From NBLH01 sp050296515 (GTDB lineage: Bacteria > Bacteroidota > Bacteroidia > Bacteroidales > NBLH01), in NCBI GenBank assembly GCA_050296515.1, contig JBNKRJ010000023.1, positions 62,001 to 126,000 on the forward strand: DNA of 64,000 bases, read 5' to 3'. The notes beneath the pieces are model-generated. The model made no database searches. It saw only the letters and a list, made by a program, of their open reading frames with translations, and was not told where the DNA came from. Shown one piece after another: positions 1 through 8,107 of the stretch (positions are counted from its first letter, which is position 1; each line of letters begins with the position of its first letter). Position numbers and translations under genes: made by a program.

Positions 1-332
1 TGACGCTCTTTTCTTAATGTTTCAAGCTTTGATTGCAGGTCCTTAATTTTTATCTTAATATTGCCTGATTGAGCCAAAGCTTCTGCTAAAAATGCATCTT
101 CCTGACTCTCAAGCCATTTTTTGTACTCAGTTCGGTCTTTTGGACGATACCTAAAATCCGAAATCACCACATCATGGAGTGCCGAAATTGCTTCGCGAAA
201 AGGGAGCTTGTTAGAAAGTTCACCAATAAAATAGGTAGGTTCTCTTAGTGTGTCAGGAGCAAAGCTCATTCCTACATCATTTCCACTGCTACTTACCGAT
301 GAGCTACCACTATATTTATAATTGAATAACAT
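1..332 (-). CDS. SWIM zinc-finger family protein, N-terminal part (runs off window)
   Basis: An open frame starts at the ATG complementary to 330-332 and stays open to base 1, giving about 110 residues that begin MLFNYKYSGSSS and contain the stretch SFAPDTLREPTYF and then AISALHDVVISDFRYRPKDR. From memory this N-terminus matches Bacteroidota proteins annotated as SWIM zinc-finger family proteins; the CxCx(n)CxH finger itself would lie outside the window. It ends in a charged, probably coiled segment rich in Lys, Gln and Glu. It starts 8 bp after the stop of the WGR/HEAT gene on the same strand, so the two are almost certainly cotranscribed. In other genomes this family sits with MoxR ATPase, VWA and DUF5682 genes. 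The family call rests on recall of the N-terminus only. Confidence 0.6.
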   Translation of the reverse strand, partial: MLFNYKYSGSSSVSSSGNDVGMSFAPDTLREPTYFIGELSNKLPFREAISALHDVVISDFRYRPKDRTEYKKWLESQEDAFLAEALAQSGNIKIKIKDLQSKLETLRKER

Positions 333-340
333 AAAGTTTT

Positions 341-3300
341 CTATTTTGTAATGAATTCTTTTTCTGTGATTATTGAAGGCATATCTGCGTATTTGCTCTT
401 AATTGCCAACATAATTTCCAGACATCTTGCTTTATCACTTTTAGCAATGGTTAGCGACACTTCATTTAAAATATCCAATGTTATTTTAGCAACGTCTTCA
501 TTTTTAAGTGATTCTTCTTCAAGAAACTTAAAAATACGTTTCTTGGTTACACTACCTTTATTTATTTGTCTTAAAACCACCCTAAAATAGTAGCGTAATT
601 CGTCTATGACTTTAGGCTTACCTGCAGCATGATTTTCAACAAAGTTACTTGTAAATAACTGTAGGTTTTGCGATGGATGTTGACTCAACTTGGTAAGATA
701 TTCTTCTGCATTTTCCGATTTAAAGAATTTCATTAGTGTTTTACGCCCAAATAATTGAACATCATCTTTGACGCTATCACATATTCGAATCAATAAATCA
801 GGTTCCCATTCTCGTTCAGTAAAATTCTTTTCAAAATATTCGAAAGCAAATTCACGGGTATCTTGCCATTTTGCATCTAATAGCCTTATGCTTTCAGATT
901 TTTCATATTTTATCTTTGAAGTATTCCTTTCAAAATATTGCTGACATAATTCCCTGATTTCTAAAATGTCGCTATTAGCAAGCTGTACTATATCTGCAAC
1001 TTCAAGCCTGTTTATATCTAAGTACTTTTTGAAAAGCAAGGTACCTATTAATTGGGCATGATGGAAACTAGAGCGCAGAAGTTTAAAAATACGTTTGTTG
1101 TCAATATTTATGCAGTGTTCAATTAGTTCATTTTCAAATAATTGATGTAGGTCTTCGTGCAAGCCTTCATGTGGCTCTTTTTCTAGAAAAACTGGGATGA
1201 AACTGTTTACCAAACCTAGTGCGAAATCACGATTGTAATTCACCAGTTTTTTTATGACAGGTCTCACTGATTTCCTTACATCTTCAAGTTCTGAAATGCA
1301 AAAGCTGGCCAAAATTGCGCTTTTGTCAAGAAGACTTCTTTCATTAAACTTTTCAAGAATTTCAAGCCCGGTTTGTCGAACTATTTTATTTTCTGATTGT
1401 AGAAAGTCAGTTAAATACGGTGCCGACTTTTCTTCAATGCCTGGAAGTGCCAATAGTAGTTTCCCTGCAAAAATCATTAAGTGGCTTTTCTTTTCAGCAA
1501 AAAGACTTTCAAGTTCTACTGCGGGTAAGCTTTTTAATGCATCTTCCAATGTTTTAATCAACAAGTTGCCAATATCTTCCAGCAAGATGTCTAATTTATC
1601 ACCATCAATTACTTTTAATTTCGCAAGGACTTTTGAGACAACTTCAGATTGTTTGTCTTTTGAAAGTTGTTTTGGAAATGAGTTTTCCAGCCAGTCTCTA
1701 ACGTCCTTATTTTTGCTACAGATCAACTCAACCAGGAAGCTTGTGTTGGTCAGGAAAAAATCTGGTTTTGCCATAATCCAGGTCATGGCAAGTAACCGGG
1801 CTTCATTAAGTTGAGAATTGATAAGTGCAGTAACTAGCTCTACAGAAGGCTTTTCGGGGTCATGTATCTTTTTGACAATTTCCAGACCTAATTTATTCGT
1901 TGACTCAAACGGTACATTTAAAAAGTTTAGAATATTTTCTGTGGTAATTTCTTTTTCAAAATCAGGGTTGTCAGCAAAAACTTTGTTGGCAAATAAATGC
2001 ACCCTCTCAACTTTACTTTTTTCCAAAAGAAAAATTATTTCTTTTGAAGCTTTATCCCATAGCTCTGGGTAGCTTTCTTCTCTTTCTGCAGGTATTTGAT
2101 TACCTGGCACAAAATTGTTTATACAATCCCAGTTTTTTGCACCTTTTTTATATTCATAACGCTTGCTTTTTCCATATAAAATATAATAAAAAGTGATGAA
2201 ATTGCTATATGTATCGTAATGATATTCAGTTGTTTCGTATTTTCTTTCCTCCCAGTTGTAATTGTAATCCCGCTTTACTAACGGGCTTCCTTTGTCTTTA
2301 TCGTCAGAGAATTGCAACAAAATTTGAGTGGCTAGTTTAGTGTAATCAGGACTTGCTTCAACAGCCTGTTTAATTAAATTTCTCAGAATTCTTCTGTTGA
2401 AATAGCTTTTCGTTTTTTTTGTGAAAGCTATTAAATGATTGCCTTTTTCAAGTTCCTCTCTTACATTGTACCACCTGCCATCAACAGAAACATAATAATC
2501 ATCAGCATTAAATTTTGCTTCGGAAGCAGCAAATTTATAAGATAAAATACCCAATAATTCAAAATCATCGAGCAATTCAGCTGCTTTGAAAATGTGCCTG
2601 ATAGGTTTAAAATAGTTGCTTTTTATAGGAATTTGTTTTATGGTCTCAATTAGTTTAGGCCTGATAAAATCAAAATGAATTGCTAAAGCATACAGATGCC
2701 ATACAAATTGTTTGTTCTTATTTTGCTCATCAAAAATGTAGTTATTTATTTGATTGTCAAACGATTGCGTGTTTTTGCTTTTGATAATCTCTCTTAATCC
2801 AACCGGTAGGTTTGCAATTAGCTGTTCAATGAGTTGATTTCCATCATCTATTGGAATTATATTCAATAAGGCAAGTTGGGCAAACCTTTTTAAATATTCT
2901 TCCTGTGCTTGATCTAAAATGCTTTGTAATACGGGCTTAGCTTCTTGATTTTTAATTCTTCCTAAAGCATAACAGGCTGAGTAATAAATAAATTCATCAT
3001 TATTTTTACAAAGATCAATAATTGGTTTAAGTGCTTCTTCTAATTTTAATTCACCTGCACGCCAAATCATTCTGGATATGTTCCAATCGCCATTGTATTT
3101 ATCATTTACAGTAAGCTCAAGATTTTTAATTATTGCTTTGTTTCGTCCCTCAGGGTTATGTTCCGGTTTTTTCTCTTTAGTTGGTTTAAAGTCTGGGATA
3201 AGCGATTCCTTATACCCTTTTTTTGTTTTACTGCTAACCAGGTTGTTAAAAACAGATTCTGCCTCTGCAAGACTAACAGGAAAGACCGTTTTAGTTCCTT

Positions 3301-3439
3301 CCTTTAAACTGGTGCCTCTGCGCCCATACCTGAAATTTACAAGGAATAAGTTATCATCCGTTTCGCATAAATCAACTTCATATACTTTATCGGAATTGCC
3401 TTCCTGAAAGTTAAGCTTAATTGTTTTTATAAGTTTCAA
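341..3439 (-). CDS. WGR domain and HEAT-repeat protein
   Basis: A large cytoplasmic protein of 1032 residues with no signal peptide or membrane segment. Residues about 1-75 form a WGR domain (the nucleic-acid-binding module known from PARPs and bacterial regulators): the motif appears as NFRYGRRGTSLKEGTKT, with Tyr in place of the usual Trp. After a Lys/Pro-rich linker (about 75-100) the rest is helical, with HEAT-like repeats such as EEALKPIIDLCKNNDEFIYY followed by an Ala-Leu-Gly-Arg helix, and further repeats toward the C-terminus. Such proteins probably act as scaffolds. Tight spacing (8 bp) to the downstream SWIM-like gene suggests joint function, perhaps in the MoxR/VWA/DUF5682/SWIM conflict-type system. 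The exact activity is unknown. Confidence 0.8.
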   Translation of the reverse strand: MKLIKTIKLNFQEGNSDKVYEVDLCETDDNLFLVNFRYGRRGTSLKEGTKTVFPVSLAEAESVFNNLVSSKTKKGYKESLIPDFKPTKEKKPEHNPEGRNKAIIKNLELTVNDKYNGDWNISRMIWRAGELKLEEALKPIIDLCKNNDEFIYYSACYALGRIKNQEAKPVLQSILDQAQEEYLKRFAQLALLNIIPIDDGNQLIEQLIANLPVGLREIIKSKNTQSFDNQINNYIFDEQNKNKQFVWHLYALAIHFDFIRPKLIETIKQIPIKSNYFKPIRHIFKAAELLDDFELLGILSYKFAASEAKFNADDYYVSVDGRWYNVREELEKGNHLIAFTKKTKSYFNRRILRNLIKQAVEASPDYTKLATQILLQFSDDKDKGSPLVKRDYNYNWEERKYETTEYHYDTYSNFITFYYILYGKSKRYEYKKGAKNWDCINNFVPGNQIPAEREESYPELWDKASKEIIFLLEKSKVERVHLFANKVFADNPDFEKEITTENILNFLNVPFESTNKLGLEIVKKIHDPEKPSVELVTALINSQLNEARLLAMTWIMAKPDFFLTNTSFLVELICSKNKDVRDWLENSFPKQLSKDKQSEVVSKVLAKLKVIDGDKLDILLEDIGNLLIKTLEDALKSLPAVELESLFAEKKSHLMIFAGKLLLALPGIEEKSAPYLTDFLQSENKIVRQTGLEILEKFNERSLLDKSAILASFCISELEDVRKSVRPVIKKLVNYNRDFALGLVNSFIPVFLEKEPHEGLHEDLHQLFENELIEHCINIDNKRIFKLLRSSFHHAQLIGTLLFKKYLDINRLEVADIVQLANSDILEIRELCQQYFERNTSKIKYEKSESIRLLDAKWQDTREFAFEYFEKNFTEREWEPDLLIRICDSVKDDVQLFGRKTLMKFFKSENAEEYLTKLSQHPSQNLQLFTSNFVENHAAGKPKVIDELRYYFRVVLRQINKGSVTKKRIFKFLEEESLKNEDVAKITLDILNEVSLTIAKSDKARCLEIMLAIKSKYADMPSIITEKEFITK

Positions 3440-3654
3440 GATTCTCTACATTAAATTTTGGAGCAATAAAGATGAACAAAAAGCCTGAATAAAGCAATAA
3501 AACTGTTTGGTTGTGTTGATAATTTTTGATACACAATGGTTTATATTCTGAAATTCCTTCACGAGAGAAAGTGATTCTAAATAGTTGTCATTTAAACGAC
3601 AATTTCACTCCTGAGTATTTTAGACTTTTGTGCCAGGAAATAAAACATATTTTT

Positions 3655-4392
3655 ATGGAAAAGAAAAAAGAAGAAAAAGGAATGCTTTGCACAGAGGACG
3701 GCTGTGTTATTGAAGGCAATACTACTGAAAGTAATTTTAAGTCATTGTTTATACAAAGGGAACCTATTGGGAAAATTATCTATTTTGGAGATCCAATGTG
3801 TTCTTGGTGTTGGGGTATAACTAATGATTTGGAAAGATTAAGAGATCATTTTAAATATGAGCTTCAATTTGAGCTGGTTTTAGGCGGGCTTCGTCCTGGA
3901 GGTGGTGATAAATGGGATGACAATATGAAAGAAATGTTAAAAGGTCATTGGGGACATGTAAACGAACGTACTGGGCAACCATTTAATTATCAGATTTTTA
4001 GCTTAAAGAGCTTTAATTACGATACAGAACCGCCTTCAAGAGCAGTGAGGATTGTTAGGGATTTAGCCCCAAAGAAAGAATTTGATTTTTTTAAGGAATT
4101 ACAACGATCTTTTTATGTTGAAAATCTTGATTTAAGTAAGCAGTCTAATTATAAATCAGTATGTGAAAAATTTGAAATTCCATTTGGCGATTTTGAGCAA
4201 TGCTTTAACTCTGAAAAGTATAAAGAATTAGTTAAGGATGATTTTTTAAAGTCGGCACAGTATGGAGTAAGGGGGTTTCCAACTGTTGCGGTTCAAATTA
4301 ATAGAAATGTAAGCATAATAGCTGGTGGTTATTCAAATTTTGAGAACATGAAATTGCGAGTTGAAAAAGTACTTGGCCAAGAGTTGAGTTGA
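3655..4392 (+). CDS. DsbA-family thioredoxin-fold oxidoreductase
   Basis: A DsbA/FrnE-type protein with the redox motif CSWC at residues 49-52 (FGDPMCSWCWG), followed by the helical insertion and the cis-Pro loop region GVRGFPTVAV near the C-terminus. There is no signal peptide, so it probably acts in the cytoplasm, like FrnE-type and 2-hydroxychromene-isomerase-like members. The open frame extends upstream to an ATG at 3526. I prefer the ATG at 3655 because the 43 extra residues have no counterpart in the family; the start is uncertain. A cysteine pair near the N-terminus (LCTEDGC) is unusual and could be a second redox or metal site. It precedes DUF1289 and rhodanese genes on the same strand, suggesting a loose sulfur/redox neighbourhood. 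Confidence 0.75.
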   Translation: MEKKKEEKGMLCTEDGCVIEGNTTESNFKSLFIQREPIGKIIYFGDPMCSWCWGITNDLERLRDHFKYELQFELVLGGLRPGGGDKWDDNMKEMLKGHWGHVNERTGQPFNYQIFSLKSFNYDTEPPSRAVRIVRDLAPKKEFDFFKELQRSFYVENLDLSKQSNYKSVCEKFEIPFGDFEQCFNSEKYKELVKDDFLKSAQYGVRGFPTVAVQINRNVSIIAGGYSNFENMKLRVEKVLGQELS

Positions 4393-4420
4393 GTTTGTTA
4401 ACCAAATTGATTTTGAAAAT

Positions 4421-4436
4421 AAGATATAAATATCTT
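4421..4436 (+). promoter_or_regulatory. Short perfect inverted repeat upstream of the DUF1289 gene
   Basis: AAGATAT, two A, ATATCTT form a perfect 7-bp inverted repeat about 35 bp upstream of the DUF1289 start codon. It is AT-rich and could be an operator or chance. The right arm overlaps a weak -7-like sequence (TATCTTTA). Confidence 0.3.
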
Positions 4437-4471
4437 TATTTGCAAAATTTTAAACTAAAGCTTCGCAAATA

Positions 4472-4663
4472 ATGAGCAATATTGGATCACCATGTATTAA
4501 GATATGTCAAATGGACCCAAATGGAATATGTATTGGCTGCAGAAGAACCAGAGACGAAATTGGCGATTGGAAGAAATATACTGACGAACAAAAACAGGAA
4601 ATCCTGGATAAGACGAGCTCCAGGACTATCGTTCAGCAAGATACAGGAGGGTTTTCATTTTAA
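4472..4663 (+). CDS. DUF1289 domain-containing small protein
   Basis: A 63-residue protein of the DUF1289 family: four cysteines at residues 8, 12, 20 and 23 in SPCIKIC...GICIGCRRT, followed by the conserved acidic/tryptophan stretch DEIGDWKKYTDEQKQEIL. The cysteine set suggests a small metal or Fe-S site, but the function is not known. It is followed 17 bp later by a rhodanese-domain gene, so the two probably share a transcript. The length is normal for the family. A competing frame offset by one base (4482-4667) lacks the cysteine pattern and was discarded. Confidence 0.85.
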   Translation: MSNIGSPCIKICQMDPNGICIGCRRTRDEIGDWKKYTDEQKQEILDKTSSRTIVQQDTGGFSF

Positions 4664-4680
4664 ATAGAGATTGGTTAACG

Positions 4681-4986
4681 ATGACACCAAAAGAGCTTCA
4701 CAATAGGCTGAAACGTAATGATATCCGGATTTTGGATGTTAGAGAGCCTTATGAATACAATATTTGTAAGCTGGAAAACAGTTTACATATTCCTCTTGGA
4801 CAAATCATTGCCAGAATGAAGGAACTACCTTTTGATCAGGAAATGGTAGTTCTTTGCCATCATGGAGTCAGAAGTGCCATAGTCGTAAACTATCTGCAAA
4901 AATGTGGATATGAGAAAGTCCATAACTTAGATGGAGGTATACACCTTTGGTCAATGGATGTTGAACCAACTATGGTTAAATACTGA
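4681..4986 (+). CDS. Rhodanese-domain sulfurtransferase
   Basis: A single-domain rhodanese of 101 residues. The N-terminal ILDVREPYEY is the usual rhodanese CH2A-like motif, and the active-site loop is CHHGVRS with the catalytic cysteine at residue 59, followed by LDGGIHLW. Such proteins carry persulfide sulfur in the cytoplasm for thio-modification or detoxification. It starts 17 bp after the DUF1289 gene, and the two are probably cotranscribed. No signal peptide is seen. The loop length fits a small-molecule sulfur carrier (six-residue loop) rather than a Cdc25-like phosphatase. Confidence 0.9.
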   Translation: MTPKELHNRLKRNDIRILDVREPYEYNICKLENSLHIPLGQIIARMKELPFDQEMVVLCHHGVRSAIVVNYLQKCGYEKVHNLDGGIHLWSMDVEPTMVKY

Positions 4987-5014
4987 AACAGGTGCCTTTT
5001 ATTTTGGTTGGAAG

Positions 5015-5401
5015 TTATAATCCAATGGCTCTTTTTAATTCAGAGACTTGCTGGTCCCACAAATCTTTATTGTCATCAATTTCATCTTCTTCAGCAAAGT
5101 CTGTAATTAAAAGAGAAACATCACTGGTTAGTTCATCTTTAGTTATACGAAATTCAAAGTAGATATCTTCGTCTTCATCCTCGTCATCAATCCATTGAAA
5201 CCTCATATATTCACTGGCCTTTTTCATCACAACTTTAGCTTCCTGCTCGCTGCCATCCCATTCAAATACGAAATTTTTCCCATTTAATTTTACATTATCG
5301 GCAAACCATTCTGAAAGACCACTAGGTGTGCTTAATCTAGTGAAGAGTAATTTGGGGGAAGTATTTAAATCATATTCAAGTTCGTACTTCGTTTTAGCCA
5401 T
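5015..5401 (-). CDS. START-like (SRPBCC/AHSA1-related) domain protein
   Basis: A protein of 128 residues with the helix-grip pattern of SRPBCC proteins: an N-terminal strand YELEYDLNTSPKLLFTRLST, then GLSEWFADNV, FVFEWDG, FQWIDDEDEDED and a long C-terminal helix ending ELKRAIGL. It matches a START-like family that is nearly universal in Bacteroidota and usually a single-copy hypothetical. It probably binds a hydrophobic ligand in its cavity; the ligand is unknown. The acidic run DDEDEDED sits in a loop between strands. It is convergent with the rhodanese gene, 28 bp away. Confidence 0.85.
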   Translation of the reverse strand: MAKTKYELEYDLNTSPKLLFTRLSTPSGLSEWFADNVKLNGKNFVFEWDGSEQEAKVVMKKASEYMRFQWIDDEDEDEDIYFEFRITKDELTSDVSLLITDFAEEDEIDDNKDLWDQQVSELKRAIGL

Positions 5402-5542
5402 ATCGTTTAGTTATAAGATATTTGGCAATATATAAAAAATTGTTTACAAATAAAAATATTAAGAAGAGTTCTAATTTTAAAGTGTATTTATTTATAACAC
5501 TGGTTTACAATAAGTAACATCTGGTTAAATGTATTCCTATAG

Positions 5543-6442
5543 TTATAGCTCGTTATAGTCTGTGCCTATATTTTCTACAAAAACTGTCATGTCTTCAGAG
5601 AGGTCGTTTGCTTTTTTCAGTAGCTTGTCTTTTTCGTCTCGGGATGACTTGAATTTCATTTCAATAAGATCGTATTTTATTTCTCTTAACTTCCCAATGT
5701 TTGATTCAAACTTTAGGTTTATTTGCTTTTTTTTGTCAAGGAAATTCAAATATACTTCCTTCTGTTTCTTATAATTATCAATAGAATGTAAGTATTGGTT
5801 TTTAAGGTTTGGGTTGGGCGTTTTTAACATTTGATGATTTAATTGTCTAATTTTTTGCTCAATATTGATGATATTTAAATCTTTAATTGTTTTCTCTATC
5901 TCATGCTCTTTTGTCATAAGTTCTTTCGAATAATCGATATAATTTTCAACCATTTCCAATATATCAAGCATTTCGTTTTGCAAAACAGGGTCTATTTTAT
6001 TATAGTTCTCCAGAATTTCTTTTCTTTCAACTAGTAGCATTTGCATCCATCGTTTTTGTTTGGTGCTATGTCCTTTAAGAAAGTTTTGCTGCGCTCGGGT
6101 TAGTTTTCTGTTTTCAAAATTGCGACCCAGTTTATTATCTATCATTATTCTAATGAACTTATCTGCAATGATAATTGATTGTATAAAGCATCCTAACCAA
6201 CTAAAAACAAAAATACCAATGAATAAACCTCTTAAAAAAATATGAGGCATAGGAGAGGCTATAAACATTAGAACTACAGTAGCCAGGTAATAAACAGACC
6301 AATATACCCATCCTCTCTTTCGGGCTAACAACCCTGCTAATAAAGGTGATAGCCAGTGTAAGAAGAAAATCGGGATGAATATTAACCACCAAATTTGGCC
6401 TGCTTTCCAAAAAAAACTAAACTTAGGTTGTCTTACAAACAT
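5543..6442 (-). CDS. Membrane protein with C-terminal coiled coil, unknown function
   Basis: A 299-residue protein. The N-terminal 100 residues contain three or four hydrophobic segments (for example WWLIFIPIFFLHWLSPLLAG, VYYLATVVLMFIAS and GLFIGIFVFSWLGCFIQSII). The remaining two thirds are charged and heptad-like (many Lys, Glu, Ile and Leu), predicted to be long cytoplasmic helices. I do not recognise a named family. It stands alone, with 141 bp to the START gene and 195 bp to the next gene on the other strand. It could be a membrane-anchored scaffold. The start is an ATG and is the only reasonable choice before the first membrane segment. Confidence 0.7.
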   Translation of the reverse strand: MFVRQPKFSFFWKAGQIWWLIFIPIFFLHWLSPLLAGLLARKRGWVYWSVYYLATVVLMFIASPMPHIFLRGLFIGIFVFSWLGCFIQSIIIADKFIRIMIDNKLGRNFENRKLTRAQQNFLKGHSTKQKRWMQMLLVERKEILENYNKIDPVLQNEMLDILEMVENYIDYSKELMTKEHEIEKTIKDLNIINIEQKIRQLNHQMLKTPNPNLKNQYLHSIDNYKKQKEVYLNFLDKKKQINLKFESNIGKLREIKYDLIEMKFKSSRDEKDKLLKKANDLSEDMTVFVENIGTDYNEL

Positions 6443-6637
6443 AAAATTGATTCTATTTTATGTGTTTAAAATTAATTGATTTTCATTAAATTCTCGAATC
6501 AAAATATATTTTAACAATACTTATGTTAATTCTTAATTTGGAATCTGCTAATTTAGTCGCTGCTAAAACTTGGCATTGAAATTGAAATTATAGAAACGTA
6601 AGTTTAATAAATAATTATTTACAATTATAAAACATTT

Positions 6638-8107
6638 TTGAAAGCTGGTTTTTTTAAATATTTTCTGATCTTAAGTCTTTGTGTGCACGCCTCTGATATG
6701 TTTGCACAGTATACTTTTGATTGGGCTAAAACCTATGGTGGTGATGCCTGGGACGAGGCCTTTAGCATGGTAGAAACTGCTGATGGTGATTTGTTGCTTT
6801 GTGGCTATACAAAGTCTCAGGAAAAGCACCTTTGGATCATAAAAATTGATGAAAACGGGAATTCTAGGTGGGGTAGGACCTATAAAGCAAGACCAGTTTC
6901 TGAAGCAAAAGATATTTTAATTGCGCAGGATTCAACAATCGTTGCAGTAGGCTATTCTGTAAAACCCTTTGCCTACAATAGCGATTTGTGGATACTGAAG
7001 CTAAACCAATTTGGCGAAAAACTGTGGGACAAAAATTATGGTGGCATTGCTGACGAAAAGGCATACGGAGTAGTTGAAACCTACGATGGGGGATATGCAA
7101 TGGCCGGTGTTACAACTACCACAGAAGATTTTCAGGAAGATGCCTGGATAATAAAAGTGGATTCGGCTGGAGAAAAAGTCTGGGATATTACTTTGGGAGG
7201 CAAAAAACCGGACTATGCTAATGATATCATCGAAACTTCCGATAAGGGGCTGGTTGTGTGTGGTATGACTAGTTCTTATGGCGATGGTTATAAATCGATT
7301 TGGGTAGCAAAAATGGATAGCTCAGGACTGGATATTTGGGACAATACTTACCGGATAAATCAGTGGGATGTTGGAACTTCGCTTGTTGAGGGATTGGATG
7401 GTTATATTTATGTTGCAGGATACACAAGAACTTTTTCAATTATTGATTACGATGTTGTATTATTGAAATTGGATCAGGATGGCAACTTGATTTGGCAAAA
7501 AGTTTTCAGTTGGGGCAGATGGGACCAGGCTACATCGATTTCTACAACTTATGATAATGGAATTGTTGTAGGAGGTTTTAGTCGATCGGGTAAGGTGCTT
7601 TCTTCAGATTTTGCTGTCAGTAAATTTGATTCAGCAGGTAACAACTTATGGGAAAATGTATTTGCAAGAAAGAGTCTTGATTATTCAAATAAAGTAATTG
7701 AAACCCGGGATAATGGGTTAGCTATAACAGGAACTACCTACATGCAGGGTAGGGGGTGGGATTTTGCACTGTTAAAGTATAAAAATGATGACTTGCCTGA
7801 AATTCAGTTTTATCAGGATTCCGTTTCCACTAGTATTTATCAGGACTATAATTTAAAAGCTTGTGTTTCAACTAAAAGTAACTTAAAGAATATTCAGTTT
7901 TTTTTCAATGATTCGTTATTAGTTGATCATGCTAAAAAAGAAACAGCTTTCGTTAAAACTGGAGATTGCGACATTCCTTTAAATATTGACTTACAATTAC
8001 TTCAAGGTGAGAATAGAATAGAATTGGTTTTAACTGATTATAAAAACCATCAAACCAGAAGCAGCTGCAAAGTATATTTTATTGCTCCAACAGAGGAGCA
8101 CTGGTAA
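6638..8107 (+). CDS. Exported seven-bladed beta-propeller protein
   Basis: A 489-residue secreted protein with a signal peptide ending near DMFAQ. The start codon is TTG at 6638; no ATG fits the signal peptide. Seven repeats of about 50-55 residues follow, each with the pattern W-x-x-x-x-G-G, then VxETxDGGxxxxGxT, then WIIKxDxxGxxxW (for example LWDKNYGG, VWDITLGG, LWENVFAR). This is a propeller type common in exported Bacteroidota proteins. Residues about 390-489 resemble an Ig-like module (LKACVSTKSNLKNIQFFFND). No T9SS C-terminal signal is evident. Its tail overlaps the tail of the convergent FGE-fold gene by 29 bp. The binding partner is unknown. Confidence 0.8.
   Translation: MKAGFFKYFLILSLCVHASDMFAQYTFDWAKTYGGDAWDEAFSMVETADGDLLLCGYTKSQEKHLWIIKIDENGNSRWGRTYKARPVSEAKDILIAQDSTIVAVGYSVKPFAYNSDLWILKLNQFGEKLWDKNYGGIADEKAYGVVETYDGGYAMAGVTTTTEDFQEDAWIIKVDSAGEKVWDITLGGKKPDYANDIIETSDKGLVVCGMTSSYGDGYKSIWVAKMDSSGLDIWDNTYRINQWDVGTSLVEGLDGYIYVAGYTRTFSIIDYDVVLLKLDQDGNLIWQKVFSWGRWDQATSISTTYDNGIVVGGFSRSGKVLSSDFAVSKFDSAGNNLWENVFARKSLDYSNKVIETRDNGLAITGTTYMQGRGWDFALLKYKNDDLPEIQFYQDSVSTSIYQDYNLKACVSTKSNLKNIQFFFNDSLLVDHAKKETAFVKTGDCDIPLNIDLQLLQGENRIELVLTDYKNHQTRSSCKVYFIAPTEEHW

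Noticed and set aside
1254..1814. 186-codon frame antisense to the WGR/HEAT gene
   Set aside because: Ser/Phe/Leu-rich shadow of a real coding frame on the other strand.
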